This document shows positions 54,179-63,720 of a DNA stretch of 64,000 nt, one piece after another. The stretch is from CAYRFQ01 sp964423615 (GTDB taxonomy: Bacteria; Planctomycetota; Planctomycetia; Gemmatales; Gemmataceae). Below the pieces are notes generated by a model. The model saw nothing but the letters and a program-made list of their open reading frames with translations, had not been told where the DNA came from and ran no database searches. Every line of letters begins with the position of its first letter. The first letter of the stretch is position 1. The translations under genes and the position numbers were made by a program. The stretch lies in the NCBI GenBank assembly GCA_964423615.1, contig CAYRFQ010000008.1:62001-126000 (forward strand), in the 5' to 3' direction.

Positions 54179-55021
54179 ATGTCCATCACGAGGAAACACG
54201 GGCTCGGGGACCAAACGAATAACAGGCCCGCTAGCAAACCAGTCACGGTGTTGGATTTTCTGGCTGTCAAATCTAGCGGAAAGAAACTAACCATGCTGAC
54301 GGCCTACGACTATACAATGGCCAGGTTGCTGGATGCCGCCGGTGTGGATTGTCTTCTCGTGGGTGATTCGTTGAGCATGGTCATGCAGGGCAACTCGACT
54401 TCGATTCCTGTGACACTGGATGAAATGATATACCACACTCGCCTTGTCTGTCGCGGAACACAAAGAGCCTGTGTTGTCGGGGATCTACCATTTCTTTCCT
54501 ACCAAGTGAGCCCAGAAAAAGCGGTCGAGAATGCTGGCAGGCTTCTCAAGGAAGGTGGGGCTCATGCCGTAAAGCTCGAAGGCGGAGTCCGAGTCCAAAA
54601 AGCACTTCGAGCGATCACGGACGCCGACATCCCAGTCATGGGACACATCGGGATGACGCCACAGTCGGTTCACGCGCTCGGAGGATTTCGCGTCCAACGC
54701 AACGGCCAGAAGATCATCGACGACGCCAAGGCTGTCGAAGAAAGCGGCGCGTTTGCAATCGTTGTGGAGTGCGTCCCCGAAGAAATTGCCGAGGAAATTA
54801 CCGCCACCCTGAAGATACCAACGATCGGAATTGGAGCAGGTGCCAAGTGCGACGGGCAGGTGCTGGTCATCCACGACATGCTTGGAATGTTCCCAGATTT
54901 TACGCCCAAGTTCGTCAAGCAATACGAGAACCTCGGCGAACAAATCTCCGCTGCCGTTAAACGCTTTTGCCAGGAGGTCCAGGAGAGTACATTCCCCGCC
55001 GCCGAGCACACCTACAAGTAA
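54179..55021 (+). CDS. panB: 3-methyl-2-oxobutanoate hydroxymethyltransferase
   Basis: PanB, the first step of pantothenate synthesis. The protein (280 aa) has the family motifs MLTAYDYTMARLLDAAGVD, LLVGDSLSMVMQG, PVMGHIGMTPQSVHALGGF and VLVIHDMLGM. The frame extends 49 codons upstream to 54032, but the ATG at 54179 has GGAG about 8 upstream and is the better start. panC and panD are not adjacent. Confidence 0.96.
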   Translation: MSITRKHGLGDQTNNRPASKPVTVLDFLAVKSSGKKLTMLTAYDYTMARLLDAAGVDCLLVGDSLSMVMQGNSTSIPVTLDEMIYHTRLVCRGTQRACVVGDLPFLSYQVSPEKAVENAGRLLKEGGAHAVKLEGGVRVQKALRAITDADIPVMGHIGMTPQSVHALGGFRVQRNGQKIIDDAKAVEESGAFAIVVECVPEEIAEEITATLKIPTIGIGAGAKCDGQVLVIHDMLGMFPDFTPKFVKQYENLGEQISAAVKRFCQEVQESTFPAAEHTYK

Positions 55022-55259
55022 TTCCTCCTGCAAAGAAAACCAATGGGTTGGTACAAGTTCAAAACCCCATCGTAGTTTTTGCCGAATCGTGCTGCTATCA
55101 TGCCAACCAGTCCTGGTCTGGTGTTCCGAAATTCGGCTGCGACCTCCTTCCTGATGCTCACAAATCACTGAAGTCTCTTTTCCGTTGCACTTCCGTCGCG
55201 AGCCGAGTATCACGGACTTTTTGCTATTCCACGGACTCACCTCAAGAGGAGTGCAACGA

Positions 55260-56675
55260 ATGAGTCAACGTATTCTCGCAGCCAGCATGGCCATCCTGGT
55301 CACTCTTGCCTTCGCCTCTCGATCCGAAGCAACCGGAAAACAAAAGAAGCCAAACATCATTTTCATTCTCGCCGACGATCTGGGGTACGGCGATGTTGGG
55401 TGTTACGGTCAGAAGAAGATCAAAACGCCCAACATCGACGCCCTCGCCAAACAGGGCATGCTGTTCACGCAAGCCTACGCCGGTAGTACCGTCTGCGCCC
55501 CGTCTCGGTGCACGCTCATGACTGGTAAGCATACAGGTAACTGTCGAATTCGCGGAAATGCTCGAGTACCGCTTCTCCCTGGCGATATCACCATCGCAGA
55601 GATCCTGAAGGCTGCCGGGTACGTCACTGGGCTCATCGGCAAATGGGGTCTCGGGGAAGCCGACTCCACCGGCATCCCAAACAAACAAGGTTTCGACTAC
55701 TTCTACGGGTACCTGAACCAACGCAATGCCCACAACTACTATCCGCCGTTCTTGTGGCGCAATCAAAAGAAAGTCGAGCTACCAAACGTCGTCCCTAAAT
55801 ACAACATAGCAACCAAACGCGTGGCCTACTCCCACGATTTAATTACTGACGAAGCACTCAAGTTCGTCAAAAAGAACAAGGCCAACCCGTTTTTCCTGTA
55901 TCTGGCCTACACAATACCACACGCGAACAATGAACGTGGCCGGATCAAATACAAGGGACTACCTGACGGAATGGAAGTCCCGAGTGATGAACCTTACTCA
56001 AAGATGCCCTGGCCGATCCCCCAAAAAAATCATGCTGCGATGATTACCCGAATGGATCGCGATATCGGGCGGCTGATCCATTTGCTAGAGGACCTTGGTC
56101 TGGCGGAAGATACAATCGTCTTCTTCTCGAGCGACAACGGTCCCCATCGTGAGGGTGGAGGCGATCCGGCCTTCTTCCAGAGTTGGGGACCACTTCGCGG
56201 TTTCAAAAGGTCGCTCCACGAGGGTGGAATTCGCGTTCCGACGATCGTCGTCTGGAAAGGCAAAATCCCAGCCGGTTCGAGAAGCGACTTCCAGTGGGCG
56301 TTCTGGGATTTCTTGCCAACGGCGGCCGAATTGGCAGGTACCAAGACTCCCAAGGACATCGATGGCATTTCCATCGTCCCAACACTCTTGAACCAAAAAG
56401 GCCAAAAGCAACGCAAATATCTCTACTGGGAATTTCATGAGAGAGGCTTCGCTCAAGGTCTACGCATGGGCAAGTGGAAGGCCGTGAAGCTCAACAAGGC
56501 CCCCGTGCAAATCTACGACCTCAATAAGGACCTTCACGAGGACAAGAACATTGCCGAACAAAACCCCATGATCGCAACTCAAGTCGAGCGATTGCTGCGC
56601 GAAGCAAGGACCGATTCGATGGATTGGCCAATTCGATACGCTCGCAAAGGAAAACAGAAACGTAAGAAGCGATAA
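55260..56675 (+). CDS. secreted type I sulfatase
   Basis: A 471-aa exported arylsulfatase-like enzyme with a signal peptide (ending about SRSEA). The formylglycine motif C79-A-P-S-R is present, with metal ligands in ILADDLGYGDVG and SSDNGPHREGG, plus KWGLGE. Such sulfatases are numerous in planctomycetes and release sulfate from algal polysaccharides. The ATG at 55260 follows AGAGGAG at about 9. The active site is complete, so activity is likely after modification of Cys79. Substrate unknown. Confidence 0.93.
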   Translation: MSQRILAASMAILVTLAFASRSEATGKQKKPNIIFILADDLGYGDVGCYGQKKIKTPNIDALAKQGMLFTQAYAGSTVCAPSRCTLMTGKHTGNCRIRGNARVPLLPGDITIAEILKAAGYVTGLIGKWGLGEADSTGIPNKQGFDYFYGYLNQRNAHNYYPPFLWRNQKKVELPNVVPKYNIATKRVAYSHDLITDEALKFVKKNKANPFFLYLAYTIPHANNERGRIKYKGLPDGMEVPSDEPYSKMPWPIPQKNHAAMITRMDRDIGRLIHLLEDLGLAEDTIVFFSSDNGPHREGGGDPAFFQSWGPLRGFKRSLHEGGIRVPTIVVWKGKIPAGSRSDFQWAFWDFLPTAAELAGTKTPKDIDGISIVPTLLNQKGQKQRKYLYWEFHERGFAQGLRMGKWKAVKLNKAPVQIYDLNKDLHEDKNIAEQNPMIATQVERLLREARTDSMDWPIRYARKGKQKRKKR

Positions 56676-57118
56676 CCGAGTGTTCACAACCCGAGCTTGC
56701 TCGTAAATACGACTTGGAATGTGTCCAAAACAAACGAGACCCGCGAATGCATCCAAGTCGTGTTGCTTTTGGCAGCGGGGTAAGCTCATGATGAGATGGG
56801 CACACCGTTCGCGCAACAAAGCGTCTCGTGCCAAATGCCGTCAGCGACTGTTTCATGAGACGCATTCTTCTCCATAATTCAGACCACACCAATTCAAGTG
56901 ATTTTGGCCATCGCAGGCTGCCAAGGTGCAAGAGCGATGGTCTTTTATATTCTGTGTTGTTGTTCTTCAACGAAAAGTTCTGACTGAAACTCAAATCGAT
57001 AAAAGAAACGATTTTGATTATTTTTGTGTAATTATTAAAAGAAAAACCTTGAAAAAAGAACTTAAAAATCTAAAATATAAACATAGACAACCGCTGTTCT
57101 TCTGTCTCAGGTACAAAA
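56676..57118. other. AT-rich intergenic before the SWIM protein
   Basis: About 440 bp. From about 56995 the sequence is strongly AT-rich and unlike its surroundings. Short open frames on both strands are not supported. It is a plausible promoter or leader for the downstream gene. Confidence 0.5.
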
Positions 57119-57499
57119 ATGACAACTTCCAATCTTAATCCAGATAGTCCCAACGTAGTCTCAATGCGGACTACCATTCCTGGACCGGACCGCAAGCGTA
57201 CCCCTTGTGAGTATAGATACCGGTTGATTTACCGAAGTGAAAACCCGCAAGACGAAGGCTGCGTGCTGGCTTGGGAAGTTCTTGGTGGGCGAATGATCTA
57301 CCAAATTGCGTTGGAACGGGAGGAGGCTGGCGACCTCAGGGCACATTGCACATGTGCTGATGCCATCTATCGAGGTGACCAACCCGGACACGTTTGTAAA
57401 CATGTACAGGGGTTATTACAACTAGGAACAGAAATGTATCATGAGCTGAGTGGACCGGCGTACTCGGCTCAACCAGAAGTCAGTGCCGAGGCTGCCTAA
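57119..57499 (+). CDS. small SWIM zinc-finger protein
   Basis: A 126-aa protein with a SWIM-type zinc-binding motif CxCx(n)CxH: Cys77, Cys79, Cys93 and His95, inside HCTCADAIYRGD and HVCKHVQGLLQ. The N-terminal part is a beta-rich region beginning YRYRLIYRSENP. SWIM domains bind DNA or protein and accompany helicases and transposases, but here the domain is alone. No SD is apparent and the leader is AT-rich. Function unknown. It is convergent with the DUF6174-like gene. Confidence 0.82.
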   Translation: MTTSNLNPDSPNVVSMRTTIPGPDRKRTPCEYRYRLIYRSENPQDEGCVLAWEVLGGRMIYQIALEREEAGDLRAHCTCADAIYRGDQPGHVCKHVQGLLQLGTEMYHELSGPAYSAQPEVSAEAA

Positions 57500-57536
57500 G
57501 GGAAACGAAGCGAAGGATTTAGTCACAACCCGCGCC

Positions 57537-58097
57537 TCAATCCGAGTTGTCCCGATTACGAAAATCGTTCATGATCAATTCGACGCGGTTTCGTGTGCGG
57601 CTGACGCGACGAACGTACCACTGTACGTGACCGTCTGTGTGGTGAAAAATGCCTCGTGTGAATGTGGAAGGAGCATCTTTTTTTTCGTCTTCTTGCAAGT
57701 TACTCAGAATCAAATTCTCGTAAATCGCTTCCATCCCAAAATGCTTGTACGTTTCCGGAGGGAGAGCAACAAAATCGCGACTGACGTACTTGACTTCATC
57801 ATCGACTACTTTGACCTGGTACTCTCCAGGAGTCGTTAAAGGAACTGGCTCCACAATGTCTCCGATCCGCCGCACCTTGAAGTACATCACATAACTACTA
57901 GGCCCTTTTTCCTTCCATCTGGCTAACCCAGCTTCGACATCTTCCCGAGTCAACAGTTGGTTTACGTTGTAGATTATGAGAGTCGTTATCGCCGTCGCCA
58001 CCAGCACAACGATCACCACGAAAAACCAAATCCACGAGCGAGGTTTGGGTAGACGAGGAGCTGTGTCGGCTGAGTCGATAATTTGTGGTTTTGTCAT
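57537..58097 (-). CDS. membrane protein, DUF6174-like
   Basis: A 186-aa protein with one transmembrane helix (about 20-45) and a soluble domain with GLARWKEKGPSSYVMYFKVRR, EYQVKVVDDEVKYVSRD and a C-terminal HVQWYVRRVSRTRNRVEL strand. This pattern resembles DUF6174 but I cannot confirm it. The ATG at 58097 is preferred over an upstream ATG. It lies 66 bp after the glycosyltransferase gene on the same strand. Confidence 0.65.
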   Translation of the reverse strand: MTKPQIIDSADTAPRLPKPRSWIWFFVVIVVLVATAITTLIIYNVNQLLTREDVEAGLARWKEKGPSSYVMYFKVRRIGDIVEPVPLTTPGEYQVKVVDDEVKYVSRDFVALPPETYKHFGMEAIYENLILSNLQEDEKKDAPSTFTRGIFHHTDGHVQWYVRRVSRTRNRVELIMNDFRNRDNSD

Positions 58098-58163
58098 GGG
58101 TCGAGTCGTGTCGAAAAGTGTCGCAACGCTTTTACAACCCATTGTAGCCGAGTCATCAGAAAA

Positions 58164-59240
58164 TCAAGCAGCCTTCTCCGTCAAGTCGGCATACCGCGCA
58201 ACCAAAGAGTCCGGACTGGCGTTCTGCCTGGCGCTAATCTTTGCGGCATCGCCCATAGCCTCTCGAAGTTCCGGGTCGTCGATCAACCGTTTGGTCGCAC
58301 GTGCGAGTTTGACTTTATCACCAGCCGGGACGACGTATCCAGTTCGTCCATCCTGAATGAGTCCTGATCCACCGAGTCGATCCGACACGACTACAGGACG
58401 ACCGAGGGCCATCGCCTCGACCATCACCTGCAAACCACACTCCTGGAGGCTCGGTACCCAAACGACACCGGCGCAACGCAAGGACTCACGGATGTTGGGA
58501 ACGTTTCCAGTAATGGAAATGCGGTCCGGCTTGAGAACGCAACTCCGAAACTCCGAAAGTCGAGATGTGAACGAGCCACTCCCAACGAATTCCAGATGGA
58601 CCTCTTTGTGGAGGATTCCCAACAAATCGAAGCTCCACGCGGCCTCCAAGAACCCTTTCTCGGGGGTGATTGGCCCAATGCAACAAATCGAAAAACCTGC
58701 CTTTGGTTCGCAACGATCATTTTCATTCGGTGAGAACCAAACTTCCGGGGTCGGTGCGAGCCCAACACACTCCACTTGACCCACTGGAAGCCCCGAATTC
58801 ACACACCTAGCTTTCTCTCCAGGTGTTCGCACAAAAATCCGGGCCGCTCCGTGTAGCAACCAACGATCCACCAGTGCAATGGGTTCTCGGTCAGTCCGTG
58901 GAGCCACACCGCTAACCACGAACGGCCACCGGGATTTCGGAAACACAGTGCGATAACACCTCACGACGGGCAACCCACTCAAATGGACGAGATCCGGGTC
59001 GAGAGATTTGATCAGAGTCCGTAAGCGAAACACGCCACTAAACTCCCAACGCCCCGATACCCCAACAAGATGAACCGTCGCTCCCGCGCGCTCGAAATCG
59101 AGCTGGCGTGGTCCAGTGTTTTGAAGGCTCACGACGTCCACTCGATGCCCTGCCCTCGAGAGTCCATCAACGAGGGTGAAAACCTGACTCGTGGTGCCGG
59201 AGTAACGAAGGTGCGGAACGACGAAGAGGTGATGCGGCAT
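58164..59240 (-). CDS. glycosyltransferase family 4
   Basis: A 358-aa GT-B retaining glycosyltransferase. N-terminal Rossmann domain HLRYSGTTSQVFTLVDGLSRAG; C-terminal domain with GPITPEKGFLEAAW and the E-x7-E motif in QECGLQVMVEAMALGRPVVVS. Start ATG at 59240 with GGAGGAG about 9 upstream. Acceptor and donor are unknown; it is probably for surface glycans. It sits downstream of hpt (157 bp gap) and may be part of a run with DUF6174-like. Confidence 0.9.
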   Translation of the reverse strand: MPHHLFVVPHLRYSGTTSQVFTLVDGLSRAGHRVDVVSLQNTGPRQLDFERAGATVHLVGVSGRWEFSGVFRLRTLIKSLDPDLVHLSGLPVVRCYRTVFPKSRWPFVVSGVAPRTDREPIALVDRWLLHGAARIFVRTPGEKARCVNSGLPVGQVECVGLAPTPEVWFSPNENDRCEPKAGFSICCIGPITPEKGFLEAAWSFDLLGILHKEVHLEFVGSGSFTSRLSEFRSCVLKPDRISITGNVPNIRESLRCAGVVWVPSLQECGLQVMVEAMALGRPVVVSDRLGGSGLIQDGRTGYVVPAGDKVKLARATKRLIDDPELREAMGDAAKISARQNASPDSLVARYADLTEKAA

Positions 59241-59397
59241 GATAAAGCTCCTCCATGAACCGAGTCTTGGAAAACGCAAGATGCCAGCCGTCTCCACACG
59301 ACTCCGGATTGGTGTAGAAATGTTCGTGCTTAGCCCAGCAAGAATTGGCCGTTGGCGTTTCAGTTACACCGCAGACCACGCCCAACACCCACGAACT

Positions 59398-59913
59398 TTA
59401 CGTTCTCTCAGATAACTCTCCCACATAGGGGAGATTTCGAAATTCGTCGTTAAAGTCTAAACCATAACCGACGACAAATTTATCAGGTATCTCAAAACCA
59501 ACGTAGTCCGGTTCGATCGGAACGAGGGTTCGGGCCTTCTTCCACAACAAGACCCCCACTTTGAGCGAGTTCACGTCAAGTGAGGTCAGATGACCGACAA
59601 GATGCTCCAAAGTTCGCCCGGTGTCGAGGATGTCATCGATCAAGAGGACGTCTTTGCCTTTGACATCAGGGAGAAGATCGGGTTGGACTTCGAGCGTTCC
59701 AGGCGTCGTAGCTTCCCCTCGGTAACTCGAAGCCCGCACGAAACCAATTCGAATCGGCATGTTCAATAATCGGACCAAGTCTGCCACAAAAATGAGACTG
59801 CCCGTGAGAACCCCAACAATCGTTATGGGCGTCGAGCCGTAATCGCGCTCGATGGACGAAGCAAGTTCGCGAACGCGGGTTTGGATTTGCTCTGCGGTGA
59901 GAAGTATCTTCAT
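59398..59913 (-). CDS. hpt: hypoxanthine phosphoribosyltransferase
   Basis: A 171-aa purine salvage enzyme. The PRPP loop is VLLIDDILDTGRTLEHL, with the KGKDV and EVQPD flexible loop region and IPDKFVVGYGLDFNDEFR at the C-terminus, typical of HPRT. Length matches. It converts hypoxanthine or guanine to IMP or GMP. First gene of a possible three-gene run. Confidence 0.95.
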   Translation of the reverse strand: MKILLTAEQIQTRVRELASSIERDYGSTPITIVGVLTGSLIFVADLVRLLNMPIRIGFVRASSYRGEATTPGTLEVQPDLLPDVKGKDVLLIDDILDTGRTLEHLVGHLTSLDVNSLKVGVLLWKKARTLVPIEPDYVGFEIPDKFVVGYGLDFNDEFRNLPYVGELSERT

Positions 59914-60495
59914 GAGGTTGAGCCTATGGGACTAATCGAGCGGTTCCAGAGGTATTTCTTGCACAAAATGCATAACCCACACTATCAAATTAATTCGCAA
60001 ACCAGGCATCGCCGATAATACGCAACACGGGGTTTTCGCGGGCAGTTCAACTCGAAGGACTGACGCGCGAAAACGAGAACGCGGCTTGACACTGGTGCCC
60101 CGACTCTTGCGGGGAAAGTCAGCCCAAGTTCAAGGAAACGCACAAGCCGGTTTATCTCAACACAACAAGCTTCGTGTTTCTCGAAGGTATCCGTTTCGTC
60201 CCTGGACGAGACCAAAAAACCAAATTCAGCGGAGCCATAAACTCCGAAGGGTGCCCAGGGTCCGTAATCAGCTGGAACCATCCGGTTGAAACCAAACCGC
60301 CGTCGCGTTCCCCCTGTCCCTCAGGTTGGCGAACGAGAAGGAACGTTGCGCTCGCGTCGACCCGCATGGCAACACTCAGGTTTCACTTACGAGCAGAAAG
60401 AAGGAAGCAGGTATTCCTCCTCCGTCCTTCTGCTTTGTTTTATGCGAAAGTCCGTCTCCGATGACGCGGTGCTTTGTGAGTTAAGGAGAACATAC
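59914..60495. other. divergent intergenic region
   Basis: About 580 bp between leftward hpt and the rightward Pro-rich protein. The upstream frame of the latter runs open for 70 codons, but the real start is at 60496 with AAGGAG. A short open frame near 60174-60464 overlaps and is not supported. Confidence 0.5.
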
Positions 60496-63447
60496 ATGGT
60501 CTGCTCAAGCTGGAAAGGCGCCCTCGTTGTGACGTTGCTTTGGGCAGGGGTTGCCTGGAGCCAGTCATCCCCTTACGGCGAGAACGTCGCTCGATTATCG
60601 GTCGTCGGTGGCAACGGGACGACAAGTTCCTCCCAAGGCACTCAGACGACCTCCGAAAAGTTCCTTTTCGTGATTCAACAAAACGGAACCAGTGAAAAAT
60701 GTCGTCTTGTGTGCCAGTGGCCCATGAAGAACGCAAAACAAGCTTGCCTCGTGCAATCCTTGGTTTCGGGAGAAATCATCGTCATCGTCGGCGTCAACCC
60801 GTTCGATGGGACAGCGGATCGGGAAGTCTATCGTTGGGGAGCAAGCAAAACGTCCCCTACGACCTTTCCGCAGCCACCTGCATCGGCCCAACGGAAGTGC
60901 CAACATCTTGGCATAACCTTCCACTCGCCTGCAGCCAACGATCAAGAGCTTCCCACATCAACCTCCGACGATGTAGAGGTAATATACCAGGAAGATCCCC
61001 AGACCGGGCGCCTGATCCCTATCACACGGCCGAATACCGCTGGTACCACCAGAACAACCGTGACGGGGAATCACAATCAAGTGCCCATTCAAGTCCGAGA
61101 AATCGGCAACCAAAAACCCTCCGACATACCGGTCACTGTCACTCAGGAGGAAATAACAGCCGAAATCCTGGCGTTGACCGCTAGTGCCAAGGCAGGTCCG
61201 CAAACGAATGTCACAGTGGGTTCTGGCCGGGGAACGAAACAAAACAAAGACCAGCTCGCTCAAGTTCGAGGAGCCAAGGACGAAGATCATCCTGACCTTC
61301 CTAGTGATGAGGAGACCCAGGTACTTTCGCAATCTCAGGAAGTCATTTCGACCAAAGTCGCGTCCGCCACTCAGGTCACCAATGCCCAAGATGGCAGTCC
61401 CCAACCGCTGCCCATCCCGACATCCCAGAAACGAAAAGACGAAACTTCAACAACAGCCTTCCAGTCCATACCTGGATCGCCTACCCGGTCGAACGGAGGC
61501 ACGGCAGCCCTCCCGGTCCTCCCTGGATCCACCAAAAACGTTTCGATGAAAACGGCCGAAGTCCAAAACTGGGAATCCATTCCGATGGGACCAGTCTCGA
61601 CAAAAACAGTCATGAAGCAGGACAAAACCGGCAAAGCTAACTCCAAAACGGAACGCGTCACGCCGCTCCCAGCCCGGAATCAATCCCCTTACGCGGCCCA
61701 GCAACAGGTCGTGGGAGAGGTGGTCGTTGGTGGAACCGATTGTGGCTGCAACCTACCACCCTGCGATGTGTGCCAACCCTGCTGCGAAATTCCGGTATCG
61801 CGCCTCGTTGCTCGGCCAGTGCCGTGCAACCCTGTCTGTGAACAGATTCATGTCCAACAACGACAACCCTACCAAACCGTCCTTGTACATGGACACTTTC
61901 ACAAGCCGTCCCAGCGTGCCAACCGGTTTCTTCCGAACCTACTGAATCGTAATTCCCAACAAAGCAGCCAAAAGCTCCAAACTGCGAAACGGCGGCGATT
62001 GTTCCCGAACCTTTTCTCTAAGAACAGAACCACACCCGGTCACCTTGGAAAGCCGACCTCCGCCCGACCACTCGCCGAGTTGGCCTCTCAGAACTCCACA
62101 AAGGACGACCCGCTGTTAAGAAGACCGCAATTAAAGAATTCGGCTCCGCTGAATGGAAGTCGGTTCGGAAAGAGTGACCAGTCGGCCTTGGGAGGGAACT
62201 CGCCTAAAACGACTACCAAGAAGTCCAATCCGCAGGTTGCTACCAACACCAAACTCCCGAAAACCAAGCGAAAGGCGCTTTCGACCTCGGATGACAATCG
62301 ATCATCCTTGGACCCCTTGAACGATCCGATCGACGGGCTTTCCGATCGGGCCAAAAAGAAATTCAAGAGCCTGCCCAAAAAGGACGAGGGAGCGGTACCC
62401 CCACCACCCCGACACTATGCGAACAACCAACCGACCAACGGCCTCCCAGACGACCACCGATTCGGCCAACAGGGACAAGACCGTCCTGGTCTGGATGCTC
62501 CAGGTGATGGTGCAATTCCGCCTGGATATCGCCACCCTGGCACGGCGAGGCTGGAACCTCCTTACATTCCACCAGGTTCGCGTAGCGTGATCGAGGCAAG
62601 TAACGGATTCCGGACGAAATACATCCCGTACCCCGTGATCACAACGCCGAAACCAAATCGGCCCCCAATGCCTCCCCCACCAACGCTGCCGAAGGCCCCG
62701 AATCCACTGGCGTACTCGAACGCCTTTGCGCCTCGAAACTTACCTCAACAGATGGCTAACGCTCCACAGATGGCAATGGCCCAGGGAATGATGCGTCCCA
62801 ATCCGGGCATGAGGTATCCCAGACCGCCAATGATGGCCGGCGGTTATCCAGTTCCTCCGAGGCCGCCGTATCCTGGGATGGGGAACCCGAATTATTCAGG
62901 GATGCCCACTCCCGCTGCAAGGAACTATCCAGGTCCGAGGCCACCGAGCCCAATCGGACACCCTAATGTCGCGCAGGTAGGGTATCCGAATGCCGGGCGT
63001 CCACCTCACTATCCGGCTCCTTACTACCCAAAGGGCTATAGACATGGATACCCTGCCCAAGGATACCAAAATCCAAGCCCGATCAAGCAGATGGCTTACC
63101 AACAGCCAACCCAACAAGTGTACGGGATGAAGCAAGCCCTTTCGACACTTCAACAGGCCTTGTCGCCTTCGGATCGTGAGATGGCGGTCATGACTTTGAG
63201 CCAATATGACCATCGACGCTATCCGGAAGTCGTTCACGCACTGCTCGCAGCTGCCCGCAACGATGCGGCAGGAACAGTCCGAGCCGCTTCGGTCAATGCT
63301 TTGGTTCGAATCCAGATCAATATCGAGCAAATGCGGTCTACACTCGATGTCCTCAAAAATGACGAGGATCCTCGAGTCCGCCAAGCTGTTCAGCAAGCGC
63401 TCAGTGGTAAGAGTCCTAACCTTGGTCGAGCTTCCGTTAGGCAATAA
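60496..63447 (+). CDS. large secreted Pro/Gln-rich protein with C-terminal HEAT repeats
   Basis: A 983-aa protein with a signal peptide (MVCSSWKGALVVTLLWAGVAW). The N-terminal part is low-complexity and Thr/Gln-rich; a Cys-rich knot (CGCNLPPCDVCQPCC starting at Cys416, through Cys448) follows; residues about 500-860 are Pro/Gly/Tyr/Met-rich (repeats like PPRPPYPGMGNPNY); the end (about 875-983) has HEAT-like helices (HALLAAARNDAAGTVRAASV). It is probably a surface or envelope structural protein. The ATG has AAGGAG about 9 upstream. It is followed by a clear terminator. Confidence 0.85.
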   Translation: MVCSSWKGALVVTLLWAGVAWSQSSPYGENVARLSVVGGNGTTSSSQGTQTTSEKFLFVIQQNGTSEKCRLVCQWPMKNAKQACLVQSLVSGEIIVIVGVNPFDGTADREVYRWGASKTSPTTFPQPPASAQRKCQHLGITFHSPAANDQELPTSTSDDVEVIYQEDPQTGRLIPITRPNTAGTTRTTVTGNHNQVPIQVREIGNQKPSDIPVTVTQEEITAEILALTASAKAGPQTNVTVGSGRGTKQNKDQLAQVRGAKDEDHPDLPSDEETQVLSQSQEVISTKVASATQVTNAQDGSPQPLPIPTSQKRKDETSTTAFQSIPGSPTRSNGGTAALPVLPGSTKNVSMKTAEVQNWESIPMGPVSTKTVMKQDKTGKANSKTERVTPLPARNQSPYAAQQQVVGEVVVGGTDCGCNLPPCDVCQPCCEIPVSRLVARPVPCNPVCEQIHVQQRQPYQTVLVHGHFHKPSQRANRFLPNLLNRNSQQSSQKLQTAKRRRLFPNLFSKNRTTPGHLGKPTSARPLAELASQNSTKDDPLLRRPQLKNSAPLNGSRFGKSDQSALGGNSPKTTTKKSNPQVATNTKLPKTKRKALSTSDDNRSSLDPLNDPIDGLSDRAKKKFKSLPKKDEGAVPPPPRHYANNQPTNGLPDDHRFGQQGQDRPGLDAPGDGAIPPGYRHPGTARLEPPYIPPGSRSVIEASNGFRTKYIPYPVITTPKPNRPPMPPPPTLPKAPNPLAYSNAFAPRNLPQQMANAPQMAMAQGMMRPNPGMRYPRPPMMAGGYPVPPRPPYPGMGNPNYSGMPTPAARNYPGPRPPSPIGHPNVAQVGYPNAGRPPHYPAPYYPKGYRHGYPAQGYQNPSPIKQMAYQQPTQQVYGMKQALSTLQQALSPSDREMAVMTLSQYDHRRYPEVVHALLAAARNDAAGTVRAASVNALVRIQINIEQMRSTLDVLKNDEDPRVRQAVQQALSGKSPNLGRASVRQ

Positions 63448-63459
63448 TCTCTTGCAGAG

Positions 63460-63495
63460 GGCAGAAGGGGCTTTTTTTCTCCTTCTGCCTTTTTT
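63460..63495 (+). terminator. Rho-independent terminator
   Basis: A perfect 9-bp stem GGCAGAAGG (63460-63468) with CCTTCTGCC (63481-63489), 12-base loop, followed by TTTTTT. It lies 12 bp after the stop of the Pro-rich HEAT gene and is followed by more T-rich sequence. Confidence 0.88.
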
Positions 63496-63720
63496 CTCAC
63501 TCTGACTCTCTTCCCCATCCAACCTTCCGCTTCTGTCTCCTTCCTAAGCACCTGTCCCTTCACGGGTGCCTGGGCAAAATGTCCACGCTTGTTGGAAAAA
63601 ACGATACTTGCGAAAAACCAGGCTTTGGCTTTTTTCGGCAAATCTGGTAGACCTGAAAGAGTCAAGGTTGACAGCCCATTCGCGATATTCTGAATCCCTT
63701 CCAACAACAAGAGGATGTTT

